Assembly (NCBI RefSeq): GCF_009674765.1 | Contig: NZ_WKKF01000001.1 | Location: 186,001-250,000 of the forward strand | Direction of reading: 5' to 3' | Source of the DNA: Metabacillus idriensis | Lineage (GTDB): Bacteria; Bacillota; Bacilli; Bacillales; Bacillaceae | Length of the DNA stretch: 64,000 bases | Program-made: the position numbers and the translations under genes | The notes under the pieces: generated by a model | Database searches by the model: none | The model's input: the letters and a program-made list of their open reading frames with translations, nothing else | Told to the model about the DNA's origin: nothing | Shown: in pieces, positions 1 through 8,260 of the stretch | Layout: the number at the start of each line of letters is the position of its first letter | Position numbering within the stretch: the stretch's first letter is position 1

Positions 1-89
1 TTTCATGGCGAATGTTGCTGTCAGCTAATCAGCAGGCTGATTAAAAGACATTGCACTAGCCTTATACTTAAATACAAGGAGGGATTCCC

Positions 90-548
90 ATGCCGGAACA
101 TTCTTTTCATTTAAAAGCACATTGGCCAGGCCTTAGAAACGACGTTGGGGAAATCGAAAGCGGGAATTTAAAAACACAGGTGTCGATTCCGCCGGAAATG
201 GACGGTCCGGGTATCGGAACTAACCCTGACGAAATGCTCCTTGGCGCTGCAGCAACCTGCTATATCATCACACTTGCAGCAATGATGGAGCGCAGCCGAT
301 TAGAAAAAGAAGACCTTACCATGACATCAGAGGGAATCGTCGATGTTACAAATGGTGTCATTACCTATAAAAAAATCATTCATCGGCCTGTCATTGTGTT
401 AAAAAGTACAGCATCTGCAAAAGATGAAGAGCTTGCAAGAAAGCTTGCTGAGCGGGCGGAGAGCTCCTGTATGATCAGCCGTGCGATTCAAGGGAACGTT
501 GAAATGGGTCTTGAAGTGAATATATGTAAAAAAGAAGTCACCGGCTGA
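90..548 (+). CDS. OsmC family peroxiredoxin-like protein
   Basis: The 152-residue protein has the OsmC/Ohr fold pattern, with the two conserved redox cysteines at Cys57 (in AAATCY) and Cys127 (in SSCMIS). Family members reduce organic hydroperoxides in the cytoplasm through these cysteines. It resembles B. subtilis YmaD-type proteins more than OhrA/OhrB, but substrate cannot be told from sequence. The ATG start follows AGGAGGG at a normal distance. The stop codon lies inside the downstream terminator hairpin, so this looks like a single-gene transcript. Confidence 0.88.
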   Translation: MPEHSFHLKAHWPGLRNDVGEIESGNLKTQVSIPPEMDGPGIGTNPDEMLLGAAATCYIITLAAMMERSRLEKEDLTMTSEGIVDVTNGVITYKKIIHRPVIVLKSTASAKDEELARKLAERAESSCMISRAIQGNVEMGLEVNICKKEVTG

Positions 549-563
549 GGTGACTTCTTTTTC
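530..563 (+). terminator. Intrinsic terminator of the OsmC-like gene
   Basis: GAAGTCACC and GGTGACTTC form a perfect stem around a short loop, with A-runs on one side and T-runs on the other. It could work in both directions and also serve the convergent gene at 627. Confidence 0.8.
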
Positions 564-626
564 TGTAAAGAGCCAAAGCAAATTAGTTTGATAGGCTGTT
601 CTAAAAGTAATTATTATCTTTGCTGA

Positions 627-1196
627 TTAAACGTGCAATCTCTTCTTTTTGAGCGTGGTAATAATGCTATATGAAACTTCTTTCCAAAGTGATTCGTCTT
701 CTTTATAGGATGCCGTTAATGTTTGAATCATTTCTGATTGCTTTGTTTTGAAATCCGGGTGCTCTTTATCCGGAAGCGGTTTTCTCATACGGTCAACGAG
801 CTGCTGAATTTTAGGAGCGCGGGGTCCCCAGACGGCTTTTTCGTTTCCTTCTTGATCGATGAAAATGAAGATGGGAATCGCACGTGATGTACCATTGGTT
901 AAATATTGATCCATGAGCTCCAAGTTCGAGTCACGCGGCAAAAAGCGGACATCCATTCCTGCTTCTTCAGCAATTTTTAATAGAATGGGGTTATTCAGCA
1001 TCGCATCTCCGCACCAGTCCTCTGTGAGAACAATGACGCGAAGAGATTGATTGCGGATGCTCTCAAGAATAGATACGTCGTCTTCATCAAGTGTAAACTG
1101 CTGATAGATGGTGTTCATTTCTTCTTTATTGACATTCATTTTTTCGATGTATTCCTGTACAGTTAACCCTTTAGCAAACCATGTATTAAGTGACAT
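627..1196 (-). CDS. Thioredoxin-fold protein with a single active-site cysteine
   Basis: The 189-residue protein has a thioredoxin-like core with TEDWCGDA around residues 59-65, followed by a beta-strand carrying the cis-proline region (RAIPIFIFI). It fits the Bacillus thioredoxin family whose members usually carry WCGDC. Here the second position is Ala65, so only Cys62 remains. A monothiol would not act as an ordinary dithiol reductase; it may form mixed disulfides or work with bacillithiol (inference). There is no signal peptide, so it is cytoplasmic. It converges on the OsmC-like gene, which also points to a redox role. Confidence 0.75.
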   Translation of the reverse strand: MSLNTWFAKGLTVQEYIEKMNVNKEEMNTIYQQFTLDEDDVSILESIRNQSLRVIVLTEDWCGDAMLNNPILLKIAEEAGMDVRFLPRDSNLELMDQYLTNGTSRAIPIFIFIDQEGNEKAVWGPRAPKIQQLVDRMRKPLPDKEHPDFKTKQSEMIQTLTASYKEDESLWKEVSYSIITTLKKKRLHV

Positions 1197-1283
1197 ATTT
1201 AAGACCTCTTCCAGGATTGATTTAATGATAACGGTATCAGAATCTCCTGTAAAAATCCAGAAAGTTGAACTGACAAACTGACT

Positions 1284-1448
1284 TTATATCTTATCTTCAT
1301 AAAGGAGCTCAGATTCATGTACAAGAATAACCATCGAATAGCCCTTTGTTTTTAAAATTTCACAATATCCGCTTTTATATTTGTGAAAAAGAGTGTAGGC
1401 TTCATTACGGTAAATAACGTTGTGATGCATGTTTCTGCCGCCCTTCAT
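1284..1448 (-). CDS. Small hypothetical protein (up to 54 aa)
   Basis: An open frame encodes a short soluble, Tyr/His/Lys-rich protein with no signal peptide or membrane segment. Two starts are possible: ATG at 1448, which lacks a good ribosome site, and ATG at 1430, which has AAGGGCGG about seven bases upstream and is the better candidate (48 aa). It lies alone between the thioredoxin-like gene and the MscS gene. I do not recognise the family. Confidence 0.45.
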   Translation of the reverse strand: MKGGRNMHHNVIYRNEAYTLFHKYKSGYCEILKTKGYSMVILVHESELLYEDKI

Positions 1449-1600
1449 TTTGTTATGTTACAAGAAAGACGCAGGAATAAACCTCAAAGTTACCAGTTTT
1501 TTAAAAATAATAGGGACCAAAAGACGATGAGGTTTTCGAAGAGTTTAGTATAATAGTATTTTGTGAATACATTAGGTATGCAGAGTAAGGAGAGAAGTTC

Positions 1601-2689
1601 ATGATTGAAAAATATATGACAACGGAAAGTTTGATTCAAATTGCCGTAAGCATCGGGATTTTCGTGCTATTTATGGTCCTTCGCAAACTTTTCACGAAAT
1701 ACGTATTCAAAATGATATTGAAGTTCAGCAACAAAACGCCGACTGATATTTTCAGGAATGTTCTGGTTGCTTATGAAAAACCGCTGCGCATGTTTTTTAT
1801 CCTGATCGGTCTATATTTGGCCGTTCTGTATTCGCCATTTTTTGAAAACCAAAGGGATGTGCTGAGTCAATTTTATCGATCTTCCATCGTGATGACGATA
1901 GCATGGGGGCTTTACAATCTGACGGCATCTTCATCGCTCTTATTTGACAAAGTGAATCAGCGTTTTGAACTTGAGATGGATGATATTCTTGGCCCCTTTT
2001 TATCAAAGGTTATGCGCTTTCTTATTCTTGCGCTGACATTCAGCATCATTGCGCAGGAATTCCATTATGATGTAAATGGTTTTGTGGCAGGGCTCGGACT
2101 TGGAGGTCTTGCATTTGCCCTTGCAGCGAAAGAAACAATCGGCAACTTTTTTGGCGGAATCATCATCATTACAGAAAAGCCGTTTACGCTCGGAGACTGG
2201 ATTAAGACGCCGAGTGTAGAAGGGGTTGTAGAGGATATCTCTTTCAGAAGCACGAGAATCCGGACATTTGCTCAAGCACTTGTAACGGTTCCAAACTCAA
2301 CACTTGCTAATGAGCCTATTACGAACTGGACGAAAATGGGAAAAAGACAGATTCAATTCACTATTGGAGTAACCTACAATACATCAGAATCTCAGCTGAA
2401 AACGTGTGTGAGAAGAATTGAACACATGCTGTCAGAGCACGATGGCATTCATGATGACACAATCAATGTGATCTTTAATGCTTTTGGCGACAGCAGCCTG
2501 AACATTTTCTTAAACTTCTTCACCAAAACAACAGCCTATGCTGATCATTTAAGTGTGAAGCAGGATATTAATTATAAGATCATGGGGATTCTTGAAGAAG
2601 AGGGTGTAGGTTTTGCATTCCCGAGCCGCACCATTTATGTGGAAGGCGCTAAGCAGGATGCATTAGAAAAAACAAAGCAGTACAGCTAG
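1601..2689 (+). CDS. MscS-family mechanosensitive channel (YhdY-like)
   Basis: The 362-residue integral membrane protein opens under membrane tension and releases solutes on hypo-osmotic shock. Hydrophobic segments lie near residues 10-27, 58-80, 93-110 and 133-155, followed by the Gly/Ala-rich pore helix around 160-180 (GLGLGGLAFALAAKE) and the cytoplasmic beta domain, where the VPNS motif sits in its usual place. Length and layout match B. subtilis YhdY (about 370 aa). The start follows AAGGAGAG, a TATAAT element lies at 1549-1554, and a strong terminator follows directly. Confidence 0.9.
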   Translation: MIEKYMTTESLIQIAVSIGIFVLFMVLRKLFTKYVFKMILKFSNKTPTDIFRNVLVAYEKPLRMFFILIGLYLAVLYSPFFENQRDVLSQFYRSSIVMTIAWGLYNLTASSSLLFDKVNQRFELEMDDILGPFLSKVMRFLILALTFSIIAQEFHYDVNGFVAGLGLGGLAFALAAKETIGNFFGGIIIITEKPFTLGDWIKTPSVEGVVEDISFRSTRIRTFAQALVTVPNSTLANEPITNWTKMGKRQIQFTIGVTYNTSESQLKTCVRRIEHMLSEHDGIHDDTINVIFNAFGDSSLNIFLNFFTKTTAYADHLSVKQDINYKIMGILEEEGVGFAFPSRTIYVEGAKQDALEKTKQYS

Positions 2690-2691
2690 AA

Positions 2692-2718
2692 TCCGGTGTT
2701 TTGACACCGGTTTTTTTT
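2692..2718 (+). terminator. Intrinsic terminator after the MscS gene
   Basis: CCGGTGT and ACACCGG form a perfect stem with a four-base loop, followed by eight T residues. Confidence 0.9.
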
Positions 2719-2843
2719 CGTTTAAGAAATTATAATTGGTAATAGGTTGTGGAGAATGAAACAGCAAAGTCAAAACCGGACTTTTCTGTCTGCTCTCAAG
2801 TTTGATAAAATAACGATAGTCGATAAAGAGAGGAAGTAGTTTT

Positions 2844-3647
2844 TTGAAAAAAAGCACGATTTTATTTATTGGAGCAGGGCGAATGGCAGAATCCATTTTA
2901 TCCGGGCTTGTTCAATCTCCAAACGTAAAAGACATTTATGTATCCAATCATAAGAATAAAGAGAAACTGATTTACCTGCAGGAGAAATATCAAATCATCC
3001 CTTCTTTCAATTGGAAGGAAGATATTGGAAAATCGGATATGGTTGTTCTTGCAATGCCACCTGAAGTGCATTTGAATTTATTGCATGAAATGAAACCATT
3101 CATACATAATCATTTCGTTGTAACGATAGCTGCTGGAATCGGTCCTTCTTTCTTGGAAGAGCATCTGCCTGAGAATACCCCGGCTGCATGGGTGATGCCG
3201 AATACAGCATCGGAAATAGGCGAGTCGATGTCGCTTGTCGCATACGGGAAAGCTGTGCTTCAAAATCATAAAAGCATGCTGAAGCAAGTGCTTGATGCCA
3301 TTGGCGAGGCTGAGGAGTGCACAGAAAATCAGGTTCATCAATTAACTGCAATCACAGGAAGCGCCCCGGCTTTTCTTTATGCATTTTCAGAGAGTTTAAT
3401 CGATCAGGCGGAGTCCTACGGAGTCTCTCATGAAACAGCCGTCAGGCTTGTCTCGCAGATGCTTTCCGGCTCATCTTCCATGCTGAAGGAGAAGCTTGCT
3501 CCAAAAGAACTTCGAGAGCAAGTGACAACACCAGGTGGAGCTACTGCTGAGGGAATAAAAGTCCTTAAAGAAGGCGGATTTGACGACTTAATTAAACATG
3601 CAGTCATTGCTGCAAATAAAAAAGCCATGAGCAAAGGGCTGGAATAG
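2844..3647 (+). CDS. Pyrroline-5-carboxylate reductase (ProC family)
   Basis: The 267-residue enzyme should reduce 1-pyrroline-5-carboxylate to proline with NAD(P)H, the last step of proline synthesis. The N-terminal Rossmann motif GAGRMAESI sits near residues 10-18, and the C-terminal family signature, including TTPGGATAEGI, lies near 228-240. The start is TTG preceded by AGGAAG. Bacilli carry several paralogues (ProG, ProH, ProI), and I cannot tell from sequence which one this is. It stands alone on the plus strand. Confidence 0.9.
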   Translation: MKKSTILFIGAGRMAESILSGLVQSPNVKDIYVSNHKNKEKLIYLQEKYQIIPSFNWKEDIGKSDMVVLAMPPEVHLNLLHEMKPFIHNHFVVTIAAGIGPSFLEEHLPENTPAAWVMPNTASEIGESMSLVAYGKAVLQNHKSMLKQVLDAIGEAEECTENQVHQLTAITGSAPAFLYAFSESLIDQAESYGVSHETAVRLVSQMLSGSSSMLKEKLAPKELREQVTTPGGATAEGIKVLKEGGFDDLIKHAVIAANKKAMSKGLE

Positions 3648-3667
3648 AATAAAAAAGGAGGGAGGGG

Positions 3668-3808
3668 TCAAGCGCGTTTCGAATTTTTAATGGTTGTTTC
3701 GCGCTTTCCCGTCCCGTTGCATGCAGGACATGCTTTTTTGAAAAATGGAAGCTTTGATCGGACCTTTCCTTTTCCGCTGCATTTTACACAAATATTAATC
3801 ATTTTCAT
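3668..3808 (-). CDS. Small CxxCxGxG zinc-finger-like protein (about 46 aa)
   Basis: The protein contains two DnaJ-type half motifs, CVKCSGKG and CPACNGTG, spaced to form one zinc knuckle. The frame opens further upstream, but the ATG at 3808 has GGTGA at the best distance, giving 46 residues. Such tiny proteins (for example YuiA-like ones) are common in bacilli and of unknown function. It converges on the P5C reductase gene. Confidence 0.65.
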   Translation of the reverse strand: MKMINICVKCSGKGKVRSKLPFFKKACPACNGTGKRETTIKNSKRA

Positions 3809-3876
3809 TCGCATCACCGTCTGAATTTTCTTACTATTTATTTTATCACAGATTTTCCGCTTAAAGTTACTATTAA

Positions 3877-3903
3877 ACACCCTGAACAGGGGTGTTTTTT
3901 TTT
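3877..3903 (+). terminator. Intrinsic terminator
   Basis: ACACCC and GGGTGT form a short stem followed by a run of T. It can end plus-strand transcription from the P5C reductase gene, about 230 bases past its stop. Confidence 0.6.
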
Positions 3904-3988
3904 GAAATCAGTCATTTAAGCGGTCTTCTGCATCTATATTTTAATATATAACTGAAATGACAAAGAGTGACTAAAAGGAGGAGGATAA

Positions 3989-4876
3989 ATGGAGCCCCAT
4001 CAAATGTCCGTCATCAAACAGCATAAAAAGCTGCCAAAGGCTGAAATTGGCAAACGCATGGTGCTGATTTGTTTCGGTGCAGTCTTGATGGCAATAGGTC
4101 TGGAAATTTTCCTCGTTCCTAATCGTGTGATAGATGGGGGGATTGTGGGAATTTCCATTATCCTTTCTCATCTGACGAAAGTGAAGCTTGGTATATACTT
4201 GTTTTTTCTGAATGTGCCTTTTTTCTTTATTGGCTACAACCAGATTGGAAAGACGTTTGCGCTTTCCACCTTGTTCGGTGTTGGAATTATGTCGGCTGCG
4301 ACGGTTTTGCTGCACCCTGTTCCTGTACTGACGGAGGATCTCTTGCTCGCATCTGTATTTGGCGGAATTATCCTCGGCATTGGAGTCGGCCTGGTTATCA
4401 GGTATGGCGGGTCGCTTGACGGGACAGAAGTTCTGGCGATTCTATTTAATAAGCAATCTCCTTTTTCAGTCGGGGAGATTATCATGTTTTTTAACCTGTT
4501 TATTTTAGGGAGTGCCGGTTTTGTATTCGGCTGGGACCGGGCGATGTATTCCCTGATCGCTTATTTCATCGCTTATAAAACGATTGACGTGGTCGTTCAG
4601 GGTCTTGATGAGTCAAAATCAGCGTGGATCATAAGTGAGAACCCGGATGAGGTTGGTCAGGCAATTCTGGATCGCCTTGGCCGCGGAGTAACATACTTGA
4701 ACGGTGAAGGAGCATATACGGGCGATAATAAGAAGGTTATATTTTGTGTAATTACAAGACTTGAAGAAGCAAAGTTAAAATCAATCGTAGAGGAATTGGA
4801 TCCTTCTGCTTTTTTAGCCGTAGCGAATATAACGGAAGTAAGAGGAGGCCGCTTTAAAAAGAAGAGCATCCATTAA
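3989..4876 (+). CDS. YitT family membrane protein with C-terminal DUF2179
   Basis: The 295-residue protein has an N-terminal membrane half with five or six segments between residues 25 and 190 (the first contains LICFGAVLMAIGLEIF, followed by the family-typical PNRVIDGGIVGIS). It ends in a cytoplasmic domain of about 80 residues of the DUF2179 type (SAWIISENPDEVGQAI). Bacilli have several paralogues (YpjC, YqfU, YvjA, YxkD) with no firm biochemical role. An AAGGAGG site precedes the ATG. Whether it transports anything is not shown. Confidence 0.88.
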   Translation: MEPHQMSVIKQHKKLPKAEIGKRMVLICFGAVLMAIGLEIFLVPNRVIDGGIVGISIILSHLTKVKLGIYLFFLNVPFFFIGYNQIGKTFALSTLFGVGIMSAATVLLHPVPVLTEDLLLASVFGGIILGIGVGLVIRYGGSLDGTEVLAILFNKQSPFSVGEIIMFFNLFILGSAGFVFGWDRAMYSLIAYFIAYKTIDVVVQGLDESKSAWIISENPDEVGQAILDRLGRGVTYLNGEGAYTGDNKKVIFCVITRLEEAKLKSIVEELDPSAFLAVANITEVRGGRFKKKSIH

Positions 4877-5138
4877 ATGACATATTCTTTAAAAATACAG
4901 CAGGATAACAAAAAAATTTACAAGGTCAGCTAAGTAAAAAGACCCTTATTTTCGGATGATTGTTAAATCGTGTCACGCTTGGCTTTTTCAAATGTGGGAG
5001 TCGAAAATCTCCCTTAAAAGAACGATGAATTTTGTCATTACCTTTGACTCTATTCAAAAAAAAGTCAAATAAATAGGGATATATCATTATTTACTAAATT
5101 TTCAGTTTAATTATGATATCAATAAAGGAGGAGATAAA

Positions 5139-5246
5139 ATGGGTAAAGGAAGAATTCGTGTGGAAGAAAGCATTAAAGTGCAGACGGACGAAGAAATGTA
5201 CGAAGCGACTTTAATTGAAAAGACGGAAGAAGAAGAGGTAAAGTAA
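5139..5246 (+). CDS. 35-residue acidic microprotein
   Basis: A 36-codon frame starts at an ATG with a near-perfect AAGGAGGAG site about seven bases upstream. The peptide is strongly charged: a basic N-terminus (MGKGRIRVEE) and a Glu-rich C-terminus (EKTEEEEVK). There is no cysteine or membrane segment. The excellent ribosome site and codon pattern argue that it is real. I do not recognise the family. Confidence 0.6.
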   Translation: MGKGRIRVEESIKVQTDEEMYEATLIEKTEEEEVK

Positions 5247-5371
5247 CAATCAGCCGTTTAAAGACACCGTGTGAATCCTTGATAATTTTGTCTCTGGTGA
5301 AAAAAGGCATGACTGCAGATTAACCAGTATACAGGTATAGACAGCGTAGCGATTCTTATGAATCGAGGTAC

Positions 5372-5560
5372 GTGATATGCCAGACTTGGCTGCTAGTTGG
5401 TTTTCTTGTTTTAGTCCTGCTTGGCTGGATCAGCGATTTAAGGACAAAACGAAGAAGAGAGTTAAATGTTTAACACTCAGATCCTAAAGCTGAAGCAATG
5501 AGAGCAGAACAGCAAATTCATAATGACAATCGGGATATGAACAACTTTCATGGACAATAA
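5372..5560 (+). pseudogene. Small membrane protein gene interrupted by an in-frame TAA
   Basis: From a GTG at 5372 the frame encodes a short N-terminus, one membrane segment (WLLVGFLVLVLLGWI) and a basic anchor (RTKRRREL). It stops at TAA 5471-5473 and then continues open in the same frame for 28 more residues (HSDPKAEAMRAEQQ...) to TAA 5558-5560. The downstream part looks protein-like and is followed by a hairpin at 5569-5592. The simplest reading is a one-codon nonsense mutation. The start is uncertain because the ribosome site is weak. Confidence 0.5.
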
Positions 5561-5568
5561 ATAGGGAG

Positions 5569-5592
5569 ACTATCCAAGCGGGTAGTCTCTTC
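5569..5592 (+). terminator. Hairpin after the interrupted small gene
   Basis: GAGACTATCC and GGGTAGTCTC form a ten-base stem with one wobble around a four-base loop. The following T-run is short, so it may be a weak terminator. Confidence 0.5.
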
Positions 5593-5635
5593 CTGAGCTT
5601 AAAGAAAGAAAATTCAGATAAAGAGTTTGATCAAA

Positions 5636-5663
5636 TAAAAAAGAGGGTACGGTTTACCGTACC
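5636..5663 (-). terminator. Terminator of the sigma/anti-sigma operon
   Basis: GGTACGG and CCGTACC form a seven-base stem. On the minus strand it is followed by a run of six T. It lies 12 bases past the anti-sigma stop codon. Confidence 0.8.
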
Positions 5664-5675
5664 TTCTTGAGTTGA

Positions 5676-6458
5676 CTATAGCTGTGAAGCAAGAACCACA
5701 GCACCTTCAGGAGCTTTGTTTCCTGCTTTTGGTTCAATCGTTATGGCTATCGTATCCCAATTCAGCTCGCCTTCCAGGTTCATTTCGTACATGACGGCAC
5801 CATGTCCGGATGAATCTGGAACGAATGAACCTGCTGCGACTGGCTTTTCATTCTCAATCAGCCAGATTTGATACACTTCGCCGTCTTTCAGCTGCTTCAG
5901 CTGTTCAGCCTGAAGGACAACCATTTCTTTAGAATCGTTTTTCATCAGTGAAGCCATCGCCGTTACATTATTCATTTGCTCATCAACGGGGGCAAGCGCA
6001 ACTTGTTTTTTCAAATCTTCATTGCTGAATGCTGCATCTTTAGGAGGCTCATCAGCCATTTGTGTTAAGAAATAGCCATTTCCGAGAAGTGATGCAAAAA
6101 GCAAGGCAGCTACGGAAGGAAGAAGAAACCTATTGGGCCTTTTTTCTGCTTTGATTGGAACAATTTTGTCTTTATTTTCTGCAGAGTGAACTTCTTTTTC
6201 TTTGACATAAACAGGCTCAGGCGAGTGATTTGCAGAATCCCCATTCAGGATGCTTCCTAAAATACGCTGCTTCATTTCTTTAGGAGGCTCTACAGGCTCA
6301 GAAAGATAAGGAAGGTCTTCTGTTAAAGCAGTCAATTCTTGAAGTTCTGCCGAACAGTCAGAACAAGACTCCAAATGAGCTTCAAATTCTCTTTTCTCTT
6401 CAGCTGTCATCGTCTCATTAAAATAATCGAATAGTTTATCGCACATTTGGCTATTCAT
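5676..6458 (-). CDS. Membrane-anchored anti-sigma factor (zinc-finger plus RskA domain)
   Basis: The 260-residue protein has an N-terminal zinc-binding anti-sigma motif (His28, Cys32, Cys35 in AHLESCSDC) that would hold the partner sigma factor in the cytoplasm. One membrane segment follows near residues 110-132 (LLPSVAALLFASLLGNGYF), then an extracellular RskA-type domain from about residue 145. Its start overlaps the sigma gene by eight bases, the usual arrangement for a cognate pair with coupled translation. Release probably involves regulated proteolysis, as in the family; the signal is unknown. Confidence 0.88.
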   Translation of the reverse strand: MNSQMCDKLFDYFNETMTAEEKREFEAHLESCSDCSAELQELTALTEDLPYLSEPVEPPKEMKQRILGSILNGDSANHSPEPVYVKEKEVHSAENKDKIVPIKAEKRPNRFLLPSVAALLFASLLGNGYFLTQMADEPPKDAAFSNEDLKKQVALAPVDEQMNNVTAMASLMKNDSKEMVVLQAEQLKQLKDGEVYQIWLIENEKPVAAGSFVPDSSGHGAVMYEMNLEGELNWDTIAITIEPKAGNKAPEGAVVLASQL

Positions 6459-7014
6459 CTATGACCCTCCCTTCCTTGCCCAGCGTGCTCCTTAAATGCT
6501 TCAGTGCGAGCCGTATTCTTCCTTTGACGGTGCCGAGCGGAATTTGATATTCATCTGAAATTTTCTGCTGAGTAAAGCCTTTAAAATAAAAGAGCTCAAT
6601 CATTTGCTGCTGTTCCGTTTTCAGCTTGGAAACAGCCTCTCTCAATATTTCACCCTGCTCAAGCCACTCTACTTCATTCTCGACAGACTGTTCGGAACTT
6701 GATACAGAGTCTTTTTCCATGATTTCAACGGTATCGATTTTTTTATGTTTGCGAATCAGATCGATTGCCTGATTTCTTGTGATGGTTAAAAGCCAGGAAG
6801 TAAACTTTCCTTTGCTGCTGTCATACACACGGTTCCCATGCCATAGCTTCATAAATACGTCCTGCAGAACTTCTTCAGCAAGAGATTGATCATGAGTGAT
6901 GCGGCAGGCAAATGAAAAAAGCAGTTTTTCATAACGATCGTACATGATTTCAAGGGCATCTTTATCTTTATTGCGGATTCTTTCGTACAATAAAGCGTCG
7001 TCGTTTACTGTCAT
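6451..7014 (-). CDS. ECF RNA polymerase sigma factor
   Basis: The 187-residue protein has sigma region 2 near residues 24-90 (QSLAEEVLQDVFMKLWH is the region 2.2-like core) and region 4 near 130-175 with the helix-turn-helix KISDEYQIPLGTVKGRI. It lacks regions 1 and 3, as in ECF (group IV) factors. The paired RskA-type anti-sigma suggests the SigK-like ECF group rather than SigW, SigX or SigM. I see no convincing autoregulatory promoter and do not assign a regulon. Confidence 0.9.
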   Translation of the reverse strand: MTVNDDALLYERIRNKDKDALEIMYDRYEKLLFSFACRITHDQSLAEEVLQDVFMKLWHGNRVYDSSKGKFTSWLLTITRNQAIDLIRKHKKIDTVEIMEKDSVSSSEQSVENEVEWLEQGEILREAVSKLKTEQQQMIELFYFKGFTQQKISDEYQIPLGTVKGRIRLALKHLRSTLGKEGRVIDE

Positions 7015-7167
7015 CTCCCAATCTCCTCTAATTTGATCAGACTTTCATAAATTAAAGGATATCATTAATTGTCGCTATTTGAAACTTTGAAGGATAATCT
7101 TTCTTTGTATATAGAATAACGAAATAAAGATGTTTTTGTATCACTTTTTATAGAAAAAATGTTAAAA

Positions 7168-7190
7168 AATAACCGTCTAATAATAGACGG
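7168..7190 (-). terminator. Terminator of the ribonucleotide reductase operon
   Basis: ACCGTCTA and TAGACGGT form a perfect eight-base stem. On the minus strand TATTTTTT follows. It lies just past the beta-subunit stop. Confidence 0.88.
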
Positions 7191-7201
7191 TCCATTTCAT
7201 T

Positions 7202-8245
7202 TTATAGGTCATCAAATCCGTTATCAATGGAGTTGACTTTCGTATACTGGCGCGATTTTTGTTCAAAGAAATCAGACTTTCCAAGATCGACCTCTTCATA
7301 GGCTTTGATCCACTTCAGAGGATTCGTCCGGTTTTCTTCAAAGGGGCGGTCAAATCCAAGCTGATTGCATCTGACATTTGCATAAAATTTAATATAATCC
7401 TCAACGTCTTTCATATGAATGCCGTCGATTTTATTGCCAATGATAAAGCGGCCCCACTCAATTTCAAGAGCTGCAGCTTCCATAAAGGTTTCTTTTACAA
7501 AAGCTGCGAGTTCCTCTGTCTGATATTCCGGATACTCGCGCAGCACTTCTTTAAAGATTTTCACAAACAAATCTACATGTATTTGTTCGTCCCGGTTAAT
7601 GTAATTAATCATCGTGCTTGTAGCGACCATTTTTTGATTACGGGCAAGATTGTAGAAATAAGCAAATCCCGAGTAAAAAAACAGACCTTCAAGAATGACA
7701 TCATACACAATGGATTTGAGCAGATTGCTGACATTCGGTTCCTCTGCAAAGGCCTGATAGCCGTTCGTGACAAACTCGTTCCGTTTTCTTAAAATAGGCT
7801 CGCTTCTCCAATATTCAAATACTTCATCCTGAACGTGCTTTGGAACAATGCTTGAGAGAACATACGAGTATGAATGGTTATGGATCACTTCCTGCTGGGC
7901 GAGCATAATCATCAGTGCGTTAACGCTTGAATCTGTTATATAGTCTGCAACTTTTCCCGCATAGTCTGTCTGAATGCTGTCAAGCAGGGCAAGAAGCCCG
8001 ATGATTTTCAGAAAAGCATCCTGCTCATCTTTTGATAATTGCGGGAACTGCTTAATATCTCCGGACATATTAATTTCAAACGGTGTCCAGAAGTTAGCCA
8101 GCATTTTTTTGTATTTTGCATAGGCCCAGGGGTACGTTACATCGTCCCAGTTCAATACATTAGAGCTGCTGCCGTTAATAATGGCCGTGGACCGGTTCGG
8201 TGCTCCCGAATCCATAATGGACCTTGTTTTTAATGAATGTGTCAT
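7202..8245 (-). CDS. nrdB: Ribonucleoside-diphosphate reductase, beta (radical) subunit
   Basis: The 347-residue class I small subunit carries the dimetal site and tyrosyl radical used to start ribonucleotide reduction. The ligands are all present: Asp89, Glu119, His122, Glu186, Glu220 and His223, with the radical tyrosine at Tyr126 (Glu-x-x-His-x-x-x-Tyr). It starts 15 bases after the alpha gene ends, on the same transcript. No nrdI lies next to it, unlike typical class Ib operons, so the symbol nrdB is chosen on context; nrdF-like naming is also possible. Confidence 0.92.
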   Translation of the reverse strand: MTHSLKTRSIMDSGAPNRSTAIINGSSSNVLNWDDVTYPWAYAKYKKMLANFWTPFEINMSGDIKQFPQLSKDEQDAFLKIIGLLALLDSIQTDYAGKVADYITDSSVNALMIMLAQQEVIHNHSYSYVLSSIVPKHVQDEVFEYWRSEPILRKRNEFVTNGYQAFAEEPNVSNLLKSIVYDVILEGLFFYSGFAYFYNLARNQKMVATSTMINYINRDEQIHVDLFVKIFKEVLREYPEYQTEELAAFVKETFMEAAALEIEWGRFIIGNKIDGIHMKDVEDYIKFYANVRCNQLGFDRPFEENRTNPLKWIKAYEEVDLGKSDFFEQKSRQYTKVNSIDNGFDDL

Positions 8246-8260
8246 GATTTGTCTCTCCTT

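Noticed and set aside
27-43. AATCAG/CTGATT hairpin at the left edge
   Set aside because: Only six base pairs and no T-run in either direction; the upstream gene, if any, is not visible.
5471-5473. Programmed read-through or recoding at the TAA of the split small gene
   Set aside because: No recoding signal is seen, and TAA is the least readily read-through stop; a nonsense mutation is simpler.
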